Part shown: piece after piece, positions 43,084 through 54,304 of the stretch | How the letters are laid out: each line of letters begins with the position of its first letter | Numbering within the stretch: the first letter of the stretch is position 1 | NCBI GenBank assembly: GCA_022376465.1 | Contig: JACDTU010000005.1 | Coordinates: 670,001-734,000, forward strand | Direction: 5' to 3' | Source of the DNA: Cubamyces lactineus | Taxonomy: Eukaryota > Basidiomycota > Agaricomycetes > Polyporales > Polyporaceae | Length of the DNA: 64,000 nt | Program-made: the position numbers and the translations under genes | Notes under the pieces: generated by a model | What the model saw: the letters and a program-made list of their open reading frames with translations, nothing else | Databases searched by the model: none | Told to the model about the DNA's origin: nothing

Positions 43084-46000
43084 ATGGCCTTCTCGTCCTG
43101 GAAGGACATCCCAGCTGCGGGCGATGCACCCGCGTTCCGCGTCTTCGAAGGCGACCTCGAGAAGCCTGCGCTTGATGACAGACAATACAGACTCCTCGAG
43201 CTGCACAATGGCCTCCGCGCCGTGCTCGTGCACGACCAGGCAGCGGACAAGGCCGCCGCGTCCTTGGCGGTGACGACCGGATACATGCTGGATCCTGTGC
43301 GTGTCCATCGTATATTGTGTCGCAGCAGCATCTATTGTGCAGCAATTGTGGATGGCATGGCTCACGAGGCGACTACGGTGTGCATAATAGGACGACATAC
43401 CGGGCTTAGCGCATTTCTGTGAACATATGATGATCAAGGCGAGTGACAACACCCATGCGCGAAATGAGATGTGCCAGTCCTGAGCTCTCTTTGTTTGCCT
43501 AATTCAGGGCTCGGAGAAGTACCCATCTGAGAGTGACTACCATTCAGTGAGTTCCGATGATACTCCCCTGACAATCGGTCGCGATCACTCGCGCATGCAT
43601 GCTTACTCGAGAAGTTCATCAGCGCAAACGGAGGCATCCGCAACGCTGTGACTGGTCCCCCGTCTACCGAGTATTGGTTCTCGATCAGTCCAAGCGCCCT
43701 CGCAGGAGGCCTTGAGCGGCTCGCAGACCTCCACTGCGCGCCCCTGTTCACTGAGTCGCTTACCGCGCGCGAGGTCAATGCGGTCGATTCCGAGTTCAAG
43801 AGAAATTGGCAGAACGACGCTAGGCGCGTTTTGCAGGTGAACAAGACCTTGGGCATCCCCGGCCATCCGTGGTCGAAGTTTGGGACCGGCAACTACGTAA
43901 GCCTCACAGCAGCTGGACGACGCCTTGGTGAAGATGTCAGCGAGGAGACCGTGTTGAAAGAGACACGGAGGCGACTTGTAGAATGGTGGAAAAGCCAGTA
44001 TTGTGCGTCGCGGATGATGCTAGCAGTTATCGGGAAAGGTAGGCTATGCACAGTATCATCTGAGCAGACGTAGACTGAAGATAACTTTTCTCAATGGCAG
44101 AGTCACTCGACGAGCTCACCGGCCTCGTCGTTCCTGTGTTCTCGAAGATAGCAAATCGCGGGTTAGACCCGCGTCCTGCGTTCAAGAACGACGCATGGGG
44201 ACCTGAACACATGGGAGTGAGTACAAACCAATGGAGCGCTTACAGCCGAACCACTTCTGATCTGGACGGCCGCCGACGGTAGACTGTTGTATTCGTCCAA
44301 ACGGTGAAGGACTACCACGCGTTCAGCCTTTCTTTCCAGCTGCCGGATCTGCGCGAGCACTACGCTACCAAACCTGCATCCTTTTTGGCACACTTCCTTG
44401 GGCACGAAGGTCCCGGAAGCATCTGCGCATACCTGAAGAAGAGAGGATGGCTCCTGGACATCAGCGCGGGCGTCTCGGGCACCTCGCGCTCTGTGCAGTT
44501 CTTCAAGATCAGCGGTCGCCTTACACTGGAAGGATACTGTGAGTGTACAGAGGCGTACCGCCATAGCGACATTCGTTAATACCCTGACGTCACAGTGCAC
44601 TACCGGGATGTCATCCGCACGATCTTTGGCTACATAGCTCTCTTGCGAGCGGCTTTTCCTCTCGAGCCATACCACTTCAACGAGGTAAAGACGATGGCCG
44701 AGACGAGGTTCCGCTTCAAGGAGAAAGCGCAGCCCCACAGAAATGCAAGTGCGCTCGCACACGGGCTCGCCGAGCCGTACCCTCCCGAATGGCTGCTCAG
44801 TGGCGCTGCTCTCTATCGCGAGTATGATGAGGCGCTGGTCAAAGGCATTCTAGAGGATTTCGTCCCAGAGAGAGGGCGGATTGTACTTGAGGCGAAAGCA
44901 CATAGGCCGGAAGTCGTGGGAGACGACGTCGTGTGGGAGACAGAGAAGTGGTATGGGACTCGGTATGCGGTCAAGAGAATGGACGAGTCCTTCCTCCAGG
45001 AGGTAAGCTCGAGATGGATGTCCGGAAATGTGTTCTCATACTCCTGCAGCTCGGCAAACCGAGCGAGAATAAAGAACTCCACCTTCCGGCGCCCAACCCC
45101 TTCATTCCGCAAGACCTGTCCGTTGGCAAGATCGATGTGGACGAGGCGAGTCGCCCTTGTATCTCCACTTTTCCTAGTCTGACATTCTATATGGGATTCC
45201 AGCCTGCGAAGTACCCAGTGTTGATCAAGCGCACGGAGAAATCACAGCTATGGTACAAGAAGGATGATCAGTTCTGGGTGCCGAAGGCCCATGTGAAGAT
45301 AGATATCAAGACGTACGTACCGCCGCGTACAGCACTCTTCACACTCATGCTCAGACCGGATGACCCCCTGCAGGCCTCTTGCATATGCGACACCTCGTCT
45401 CGCTATGCTCACTCGGTACGTGGTATGTCTAGACGAGCGAGATTGTGTTCTCAATATATACCCCATCACGCAGCCTTTTCGTCGACCTGGTCGAAGATGC
45501 ACTTGCCGAAGTTACCTATGATGCGGACCTCGCGGGCCTCTCATACTCTGTCGTGAACCAGATCGAAGGTCTCACAGTATCCGTTGGCGGCTACAGCGAC
45601 AAGATTCACGTTCTCCTGGGCACGGTCCTCGACAAGCTGCGCGGCTTGCAAGTGCATCCGGATCGGCTGCGTGTGCTCAAAGAGAAGGTAACAAGGCTCG
45701 ACCTTGCCGTTTGGAGTCCTCGTCATATATGCCATCTCTTCTGACGCGAAGACGACCACGTACAGATCCAGCGCGAGTACGAGAACTTCTACATGGGGCA
45801 ACCGTCGGGCCTCTCGGAGAGCTATGCGACGTGGGCGTTCATGCCGACCATCTGGACGCCTGCGGAGAAGCTGCTCGAGCTGTCGCGTACGCGCGATCTT
45901 CCCTTTCAAGGTCCATGCCGACGCTGATATCTGCTCTTTTGGTAGTCATCACGGAAAACGACGTGTCACGCCATCGCGATGAGCTTCTCTCCAGGGTCTT

Positions 46001-47287
46001 CGTCGAAGCGTTAGTGAACGGTAACGTAACGCGCGAGGTGAGGGGCACTGTAGTAGGACGCTTCCGAGATGGCATGGTATCGCTGATGGACTACCCCGCA
46101 GCGTGCCATAGAGATCTTGGGCGTGGCCGAGCAGTCCCTCAACTACCGACCCCTGGTGCCGAGCGAGACACCCCGCCAACGCTCTCTTGTGCTTCCTCCA
46201 GGTGCGTCGTCAACGTTCCATACCCCGCAACATCTGCCAAACTTCAACTTGACTGCATAATCAGCTTCGAATGTTATTTCGCGGAGGCAGCACGCGAACC
46301 CAAAGGAGGTCAACTCTTCCCTGTCGTACTACCTCCAATTCGGGGAAGTGACCGACGTTAACTTGCGATCCACTCTGGCGCTCATCGCACATATCCTGCG
46401 CGAGCCTTGCTACGCCATCCTGCGCACCGAAGAGCAGCTCGGGTGAGTCGGGCCCGCCGTCTCCGCTTTTCACGGTACGCGCGAAATGGTCGGTCCACTG
46501 ACGCTTCCAACGTTCAGTTACGTCGTCGCCTGTGCGCAGTGGTCCATCAACGGCACCATCGGGCTTGGAGTCAAGATCCAGAGCACTCGTGCCCCGTGGT
46601 TCACCGAATCGCGCGTCGATGTGTTCTTCGAGAGAATGGGCGACCGCATCGCGGCCATGCCTGCGGACGATCTCGCGACGCAGAAGGAAGGGCTGATCGT
46701 GAAGACGCTCGAGCGCCCTAAGAACCTCGGGGAGGAGAGTGCGCGCTTCTGGGGTCACATTCGTAGCGGGTACTATGACTTCGTGAAGCGTATGTGGACT
46801 TCCCTGCTGAATGTTCCGTCCGAACCGTATGGCGAACTAACAGCGCGATATGCCTTCTGCAGACGAGGCTGACGCTGACGCCATCCGTGCACTCACCCTC
46901 GCCGAGGTCATCCGCACCTACGACGCCCTCGTGCGGCCCTCCACGAGCGAGCAGACCCGGCGGAAACTATCCGTGCATCTGCTTTCGCAACAGCTGCACG
47001 AAGAGCCTCCCGCGCCTAGACCCGCAACGATCGTGCTCAGCGAAGTAGACAAGGGCTCCAACACGCACATGGCTCTCTTCAAGTCGGGTCTAGAGTGTGC
47101 TCCTGCGGCGACGCCGGTCATCTCCGCCGCGTTTGGGGAGCACGCACCCGCGTTCGACTTCTATCGCACTAGTGCTGGCAGCAGCAGCGACGCGAGCCTC
47201 GCAGGTCCCGGGCGCAACCACACTTCCTTCGTCCATGGGGCTGGGACCGGCCCCGGGCCCGACACCGAATCCGGGGGCGCTCCGTAG
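43084..47287 (+). CDS. Insulysin/STE23-like M16 metalloprotease
   Basis: Zinc peptidase of the insulin-degrading enzyme family, which digests short peptides in a closed chamber (in yeast, Ste23 and Axl1 act on a-factor). Seventeen exons give 1051 residues: 43084-43296, 43391-43438, 43508-43546, 43612-44038, 44101-44216, 44283-44538, 44596-45002, 45050-45145, 45203-45312, 45374-45415, 45474-45687, 45766-45886, 45946-46037, 46102-46201, 46265-46442, 46518-46789 and 46863-47287. The inverted zinc motif HFCEH is residues 79-83 in a 48-base exon. The third ligand is Glu161 in EVNAVDSEF, at the family spacing. Other family blocks are LPAPNPFIP, LWYKKDDQFWVP and RTEEQLGYVV. The introns after 43438 and 45145 need GC donors (both GCGAGT). 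The last 60 or so residues are not family-like, so the 3' end may be spliced differently. Confidence 0.88.
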
Positions 47288-48438
47288 CAACGAGGACGGG
47301 GGCTGCGCAGTGCGCGTCCGCGTCTGCGTCAATGTAGATGTCGACGTCGACGACTTCTGCGCGGTGGCAATAACCTTATCGCACGAGGCAGGAGACGCAC
47401 GGTATACGGGGGGCGTGGGGGGAAGGGAGAACTTGAAGGATCTTGAGCGTGTGGACGATGACCAAGCACTGAGGTCCGAGCCCTGAGGCAATGGTACGAC
47501 TGCGACTGGATGAGCACACGGTGTACGCATACTGTTGTAAGTTATTCAAGGCTGCGCGGGGAGAACGGAGGTCGACGTCCGAAATGGTGCGATCGTGTGA
47601 AGCCAGGCTGCAGATATCGGTGCGGTAGCCATATCCGACGGGGACATTGCACCTGGCGCGATGCCACGATCGGGGAGGTTGGAAAGCGTACGCAGTACAT
47701 ATGGAGCTCGAGAAGGAGCGTGTACTCAACAGCTGGCCAGGGCAGTTTTACGGAGGTGGCGATGGCACGACCAACCTGACTGCGCAGAGGTTGTCAGTCT
47801 TTCGAATTTCCTTGACGACTTCAAATTCGGACAGCTTGGGCTGCGGCTGTCACCCTCAATGAATTTTTTATTGACCGGTGGATGTGGTCATGGCGCCGTG
47901 CCCGCCTCCCAATGGTGGACTTGCCAGCGCTGCAACGTCCTTCCCAGAGACCAGGCATAGGAACTTGAGCGGGGATTGACTTCGTTGTTCATGACAGTTG
48001 CTGACGGTTTGTGCACTGAGCGGGCATATCGGCCACGAATCCACACCAAGGCGGGTGCACTGGACGTAGTCAGGTGGCGCGTGGGCGGATGTATAGCCTG
48101 TAGCTGGGGAAGCAGCACCGAGTCTTGCTTGTGCCCGAGCTGGCCGATCTATGAGGTATGGAACACATTATGGCTTGATACTGATGTGCACTATAGGTGT
48201 GGGAGAGTGTCTGATAGGGAGAGAAAAACGATAAAAAAGTCCATACGAAAGAGGCCCCGAGAACGCAGAAAAGAAAGGAAGTATATGCTGAGCAAAGCCA
48301 TAGACGTAGCGTCGTGATGTCCTGTCTGTAGTAGTCCATGCAAGCGAACGATGAATCCGTGAGAACCGCCACACCGTACCCACGCCCCCTCCCTACCTGC
48401 AACCAGCCATCCGCCGCCCTCCAGCTGCGAACAAAGCT
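47288..48438. other. Convergent 3' region
   Basis: Between the stops of the M16 gene (plus) and the DUF7137-like gene (minus). Part is probably untranslated 3' sequence of the M16 gene or a further 3' exon. No other gene was recognised. Confidence 0.4.
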
Positions 48439-49284
48439 CTAGCGCAGGGCTTGCCTGATGAGGGAGTACCCGGACAGGAACATCACGACGAAGGTCACGG
48501 TGAGGCTGACGAACGCAGGGTGGGTGATGTAGTCGGATATTGCGCCGTTACATGTTGGACATGTCCAGCCTAATCAAGCAAAACCAGTGCCAGATGAGTG
48601 ACGGAAAATGTGGGTCAATACCAGGACCCGATGTATCCAGGAAGCGAACAAATACGCACTCTCGAGAGGGGTGTATGCTTGTGGGGTGTACATCGCAAAC
48701 CTGAGCGCCGAGTTCTCCGACAACAATCCTGGCTCCCGTGGCGCACCCGGTCCTCGATCATCCCAGATGTGCAGCACGTACGACTCTTCAGCGAGCGGAA
48801 GAGTTGAGTGCGCCTGTTGGTAAGACCACAGGTCCCATGTTACGCTCGTGGCCGTTCCAGGGATGATGCCGTCTGTCGGGCCGACAGGATACGTGTTGCC
48901 ATTGTCGCAAACGGCGGAGACGGTGAGGTGGGTAGGGGTGACGAGTAGATACGTGAAGTTCCACGCGAACGTGATGGTGTTCGACGGCGCGATCTTGTAG
49001 TACGACGTCGCCGTCTGCGGTGGCTGGGTGATGGTTAGGCCACCAGCGGGGGCGGTCTGGGGGATGTTCACAGAACTGGTGCTGCTTTGAGCGGCGTCCT
49101 GGTTCTGATTCTGGTTTGCATTGCCATTGCCATTGCCATTCTGGTTCTGGTTTGTGTCCCCGTTCGCATTGCCGTTGTTTCCGTTCCCGTTCGCGTTTTG
49201 GTTCCCGTTCCCGTTCTGGTCACCGTTCGCATTCTGGTTTCCGTTCGCATTCTGGTTCCCGTTGGCGTTCTGGTTGGTGTTCCC

Positions 49285-49335
<51 letters not shown>

Positions 49336-49440
49336 TGTATTCCCATTGCCATTCTGGTTCTGGTTTTGGTTGGCGTTCCCGTTCTGATTCTGGTTACCGT
49401 TACCGTTCTGGTTCTGGTTGCCGTCTTGCTGGGCGGGCAT
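48439..49440 (-). CDS. DUF7137-like protein with Asn-Gln tract and C-terminal membrane anchor
   Basis: Exons 49440-48660 and 48569-48439 give 303 residues. Residues from about 7 to 115 are nearly all Asn, Gln and Gly (units NQNQNG). A conserved-looking beta-rich domain follows (VNIPQTAPAGGLTITQPPQT, YYKIAPSNTITFAWNF, LTVSAVCDNGNTYPV, VTWDLWSYQQAH, YVLHIWDDRG). Next come WTCPTCNGA and a hydrophobic anchor (FVSLTVTFVVMFLSGYSLI). This order matches fungal surface or secretory-pathway proteins of the DUF7137 type; that assignment is from memory of the family pattern. No signal peptide is visible at the ATG used, so an upstream 5' exon may be missing. Confidence 0.7.
49100..49432. repeat. Hexanucleotide minisatellite coding Asn-Gln
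   Basis: Imperfect tandem GGTTCT units on the plus strand (coding Asn-Gln on the minus strand), purest between about 49284 and 49332. Interruptions code Gly, Ala, Asp or Thr. Such tracts change length by slippage, so copy number probably varies between strains. Confidence 0.85.
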
Positions 49441-50594
49441 GATGGCAGCTCGTCAGGGGTAAAGGGAAGAGAAAGAATGGGGAGGGGAAGGAGGGACTGA
49501 GTCGTCGCCGGCGTCGCAGAAGAGGGAGGTCGTCGTCGTCGAGAGCGGAGATGTCGAGGCCGGCAGGAAGAACTCGTTGCAGCCCTCCCATGTTCCGTGA
49601 CGTTCCATGCAGGTCACCCGTAACACATAGTCACGCCTACCTTGCTGGCGCCAACGCCCAGTGTTCCTGTTTCTGAACTGCCTCGATGTCGACGCACTTG
49701 AGCTCGAGAGACATGTCGTGGTCTGCGTTCAGCTGTATTTGCTCTGGTCTTCGCGCTCGCTTGGAGAACCTTTTGTGGTCCGCTAGGCTGTCTGGTCTGA
49801 TTTGACTCTTCCGGCGCTGCTGGCGAACCCGAAAAGGATGGGCTAGTGCCTCCCCGCAGCCTGAGTGACTGTGATCTGACAGAACTCGGACGGCTTTCAT
49901 CAAATCTTCGTGCATGACTGTTGCGGCTGGATATCTTGACAAAGTGTGCAGAATGACGCTATATATCACCGCCTCTCAGGCTGCACGGATCGTGGGTCGA
50001 CTGCCATTGGTCTCCTCGTCGACGCGCCGGCGGAAGGGCGACCGTGCTCGCGAACACCGGAGGGCGCGCGTTCAGTATGGGCTTCTTGTTCTCATCAGCT
50101 CAGACTGGGCACGGTCGGACTAGGGAGCTGTGCACGGCGCTCTGGACAGTACCCACGCTGGGTGCCATCTTTGGATCATTTGCGGACTTGGCTTGTGGAC
50201 AAATCGACTTGTCGCCCGTTGCAATGCTTTACCACTGCCCGCGCTGTCAGACCTGATCCCACCCTGCGCTTGGCCAGTCAACATGCGGTGATCTGCCGTC
50301 TCTGTCTATCCGTCGTCCCCGTCCATCATCCGTCCGCACGACGAGGCGTCCGGAGGCTGGACGATCATCGACTTCCGCTGCTCCCGTTGTTTCGGTTTCC
50401 CACCTCTGCCCCGGTCTCGGTCTCTTCATATACATATCGACCAGACGCCTCGGCGCCCGCGTTTCCCTCCCGCATTACTGTACGCCTCGTTTGGACTCTG
50501 GACCTTCTTCATATACCCCCTCTCGTAACGCTCGTCTCTCTTTTCTTGCACCTCAGACCTTCTTTCTCCGCCCAGCCACTCCTTATATCTGACC
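49441..50594. other. Divergent promoter region
   Basis: Separates the DUF7137-like gene (minus) from the Ser/Pro-rich gene (plus). The last 250 bases are CT-rich, as in many strongly transcribed fungal promoters. A plus-strand open frame (49946-50701) runs into the next gene in another frame and is not called. Confidence 0.5.
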
Positions 50595-52166
50595 ATGGCC
50601 CTTGCCCTTCCTGCCCCAAGTACAACCATCCAGATCAGCATGCCACCCACCAGGACCTCGTCGATCCGGTCTACATCTTCGTCTTCGCGTTCTGTCCCTG
50701 ACTGTCGCATAGTTATCTCTTCTGACGCGCCTCGATCTGCTGGTGCCCAGCGCCCTGACGTCGCTCCTTACGTGCATAGCCCCGCCTCTCTTTCTCCGGC
50801 AGAAAGCGACGATGTCCCCCTAAGCCCCATGGTCTTCCACCCCAACGAGGACTTCGAGAAGAACCGACTGTCCTTTTACGAGCTGCCGCCACCTGCTGCT
50901 TCCTCGCCCTCGTCTCCGCAAAACGAGATGCCGTCGCCGGTGGTCTTCTCCTATCCAAACCTAAGTAGCCCCACGCTCGCACTCCCACCGACGGAGACAC
51001 AGCCACAGGCGCATCCTCCGCCGGTCTTTCCGCGCACGTCCTCAGCGTTACTCGAGGCACGGCTTAAACGTCCTCTTCCCCCTCTTCCCAAGGTTTTCAC
51101 GGACTCTGGCGGTGTGGCGGCGGAACCAAGATCACATCGCCCTTCCGAGCTGACAACAAGCTGCGGTGGAGGTAGAGGCAGTCGCGCTACATCCCCCTCA
51201 AGCAGCGATGAACTGCGCGACAACGATAGCGTCACCGTGTTCTCGGCTTCTCCCTCTCCCTCGGGCGCGTCCTCACACTCTCCGGCTACTTCAACCTACA
51301 CCACTGCCTCCTCCGACTTTCCGGATAGTAGCAAGGCGGATTGCTTCCCCCGAGCAGACTCGCTCCCGCATCCTACAAAACCGAGGCACCTCGCACTGAC
51401 GATCCCCGTCCGATCACAATCCGCCCCTCTCCCGCACACAGATATGCAGCGTACGGTCATTGCGAGCCCTCATATTTCTGTCACACCTGCTTCACCAGTG
51501 CCTCCAGGTTTGTACTCCATGAAATCCCCTGGAGGTTGGAAGCGGATACGGACGGCGTCGGAGACATCTATTGTCCTTGCCTCGGATGCCGAGGACAGCT
51601 TTGAGCCACCAAAGCAGGCGAGTGCGCCACAACCACTACCCGTCTCATTACCTGCTGCACGGTCCCCATCCCCTGCGCCATCCCTTACGCCATCCACATC
51701 ATCCACCAAGTCGACGACGAAGCCTTCATCAAAATCTACGCTGAAGCGTATCGCGTCCAAAACCAAGCTCTTCGGGCGTCGGACGATGTCAACATCGACA
51801 TCCTCCTCGGACTCATGGACGAGAGCAGGGGATGACGACGACACTGTCGTTGGCCACGGCTCGGCCTCTTCCTTCGACGAGCAGACGCTGCGGGGAGGCG
51901 TGCGCGCGCGCTCCGAAAGCCCCCTTGGGATGCACGAACGGCGCGCCGTCCACGTCATCGACGACTCGAGCTGTTGCCTGGAAAAAGGGCTGCTTACGCT
52001 CGCGGCCCCTCCATCCTCCGCCGACCGGGTCCCACGGGCGATACGTCGGCTAGAGATCGCAGAAGTGACGCTCACGCCGATGGGCGACGTATGGGAGGCG
52101 CGCGAGCTTGAGGAAGTCATTCCGAAGCTTAGGCAGCTGCGTGCGCCCGCGAAAATCAGGATCTGA
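50595..52166 (+). CDS. Ser/Pro-rich protein of unknown family
   Basis: A single open exon of 523 residues. Most of it is Ser/Pro/Thr-rich and probably disordered, with basic short patches (PSSKSTLKRIASKTKLFGRR near residue 390). The final 60 residues look ordered and helical (PRAIRRLEIAEVTLTPMGDV, ARELEEVIPKLRQL) and are the likeliest functional part. The CT-rich leader and a start in good context (GACCATGG) support expression. I do not recognise a domain. No signal peptide or membrane segment is seen. A regulatory or scaffold protein is possible but unproven. Confidence 0.7.
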   Translation: MALALPAPSTTIQISMPPTRTSSIRSTSSSSRSVPDCRIVISSDAPRSAGAQRPDVAPYVHSPASLSPAESDDVPLSPMVFHPNEDFEKNRLSFYELPPPAASSPSSPQNEMPSPVVFSYPNLSSPTLALPPTETQPQAHPPPVFPRTSSALLEARLKRPLPPLPKVFTDSGGVAAEPRSHRPSELTTSCGGGRGSRATSPSSSDELRDNDSVTVFSASPSPSGASSHSPATSTYTTASSDFPDSSKADCFPRADSLPHPTKPRHLALTIPVRSQSAPLPHTDMQRTVIASPHISVTPASPVPPGLYSMKSPGGWKRIRTASETSIVLASDAEDSFEPPKQASAPQPLPVSLPAARSPSPAPSLTPSTSSTKSTTKPSSKSTLKRIASKTKLFGRRTMSTSTSSSDSWTRAGDDDDTVVGHGSASSFDEQTLRGGVRARSESPLGMHERRAVHVIDDSSCCLEKGLLTLAAPPSSADRVPRAIRRLEIAEVTLTPMGDVWEARELEEVIPKLRQLRAPAKIRI

Positions 52167-54304
52167 TCCCAGCGAGAAGGTTCGCAGCGTTCGAGTTCCT
52201 CCTTCCTTCCGCCGCCGCCACGACCTCTTGCTACGCCGTTGCCGCGGCGGTAGGGGCACCGCCCGCGGCCCCTTCCTGTGGCTGTCATGGTGGCGGGATG
52301 CGGGACATAGGATGCAGGCTACGCCTCGGGGTGCTCTTCGTGCCGACCTGAATTTGGTGCGGACCGCGCTTGTGGCTGCGGAGGCTTCTTCGCGCCCGGT
52401 CACTGTTTCTTCAATTGCTCTGATAGAGCGAGCGTTACGATTGAGGTTCTCTTCCACAGACGTGCTTGTCATGTCATTTCTATCGCTGTTGTTGCACAGA
52501 TCCCTTGTTCTCCTTCCTTCCCTTCCCCACTCTTCTGTTGGTTGCCGCCACGCTGATTTATCTTTATTGCCGCTGCTGTTGCATGTACAACGCCCTGCCA
52601 TCCGATAGGCCGCACACACACATCGCGCCTCTGTCACTGCTATATTCATCTTCTCCCATTCATCACGCTCTCGTCACTGTCCTCTGATTCCCTGTCTCAA
52701 CTTGCCTCTATCACTAAACCTTATGTCCGCTCTAGGGACCTCCGCACGACCGGACGTCGTCTGCGTCCAAGCTTAATATGTATGCGTCTCCATGACTTCC
52801 GTCTGACAGCGCAGCGGATTGTACATACTGTACTACATGCATGTTGGATATCGTTTGTGTATTACCGGGCACGTACGAAGACCCTCCTCTCTTTGATGCC
52901 GCGCTTCCCCTCCTATGCATCCCCGGCCTGTCCGAACTTTGGACTTCTGTTGTTTCTGTTGTATCGCCACTATCTTTAATATCGTACTGATGTCATGGAC
53001 AACTCGAGCTCCTGACGGCGCGCCCGTGTCGACGCCCGACACGAATCAGAAAGACTCGATGAGGCTTCATCGCCCCTGCCGCCGCCATGCCTTCCCAGTG
53101 AACTCCGAGGTGAGCACTTCCTTATCCGGGGAATACTCATTTCATCGATTCACAAGCGGGTCCCTGCTCTTTCGTATTCAGTAGCAAAACCTGATGCAAC
53201 GCCGTGCCCCTCCTCAGAATCGAGAACAGCTTCCTTGATGCGCCGCTACCCAGCATTATCCTATTGCGCTCGGCATCCATCAACGACAACATCGATATCA
53301 TCCTTGAGAACGTAATAGCAAGGTTCTTCCGCCTCTCTGTCTCTCGCAATCAAAAATGCTCCGTGTAGGAGAGTGATATCACGCGTATGTACATGTACTC
53401 CGCGAGGCTCAACTGATAGGCTTGCCTTTTGACGAAGTTCGGGCGTGGAGATCATGTTGGCATCACACCTTCCGGCGACGATGTGCAGTGTCCGCACCAC
53501 AGATGAAGGCATCCCGAACTCTGCGAAGACTCCTGCCCTCAGTGCCGGAAAGTCCCATCGCTACTGACGTTGGGATCATAATCAGGATTCCGAAACGTAC
53601 GTCAGCGGTGCTACCGCTGCGCTGGTCGTCTTCCGGCCTCTTCGACATCACTCGCTTGCTGAGAAGGTGAACGTAACGCGTGGTTCTGCCGCGCTCAATA
53701 CGGTGTCCTTGGCTCGCGAGAGCGTGAAGCGCAGTGTCTCTGGCTTTACCGATGCACGACATTCTCTTGCGCTATGCACATCAGACGGTGGGTCTTAATC
53801 ACGGGAACGCGGACGATGCTACTCAAAGCCCCTGAATCGCCCTGTAATTCGTTGAGCTAGGCTGCAGGGCTCGATGTCAGCGTACAACATCACTATCCTT
53901 TCCGACAGTAGCTTCGAATTCTCGAGTTCCGTCCAGTGATACATGTGACTCGCATCAGTATCTGCAGGTTGTGGTGGTAAAACAATACCTGAGGGACCCC
54001 CATTCACAGAGTGTAGTACGTATAGAGTGAGCCGCAGTAGTCTCAGACTCGAATTCGACTGGAACGGGCCGAACGATCGTACTAACCACCGTCCACATAG
54101 ATATCATGTGAACCTACAGGATTCAAGGGCTTCCGGAGCTGTCGCCCTGCAAACTCGCGCGGCAAGTCGCGCGAGCCGGAAGGTCTGCTGACCCTCCGGG
54201 AAGGCCAGGTCGCTCTCAGTAGCCGGGGTAAGGTGCCCTCTCACCCATACGCCTGGCTCTGAAAACGCCGCAGCGGGGCCGTTCACGCAGCTTGTCTAAC
54301 GACC
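52167..54304. other. Long intergenic region, possible decayed coding sequence
   Basis: About 2.1 kb. It includes an apparent 3' untranslated region and T-rich stretches (52480-53000). A plus-strand stretch at about 53217-53370 is coding-like (ENSFLDAPLPSIILLRSASI) but has no start or supported splice sites. No gene could be assembled. Confidence 0.4.

Noticed and set aside
49087..49500. Val/Leu-rich and Ser/Gly-rich plus-strand frames
   Set aside because: Antisense shadows of the Asn-Gln hexanucleotide repeat.
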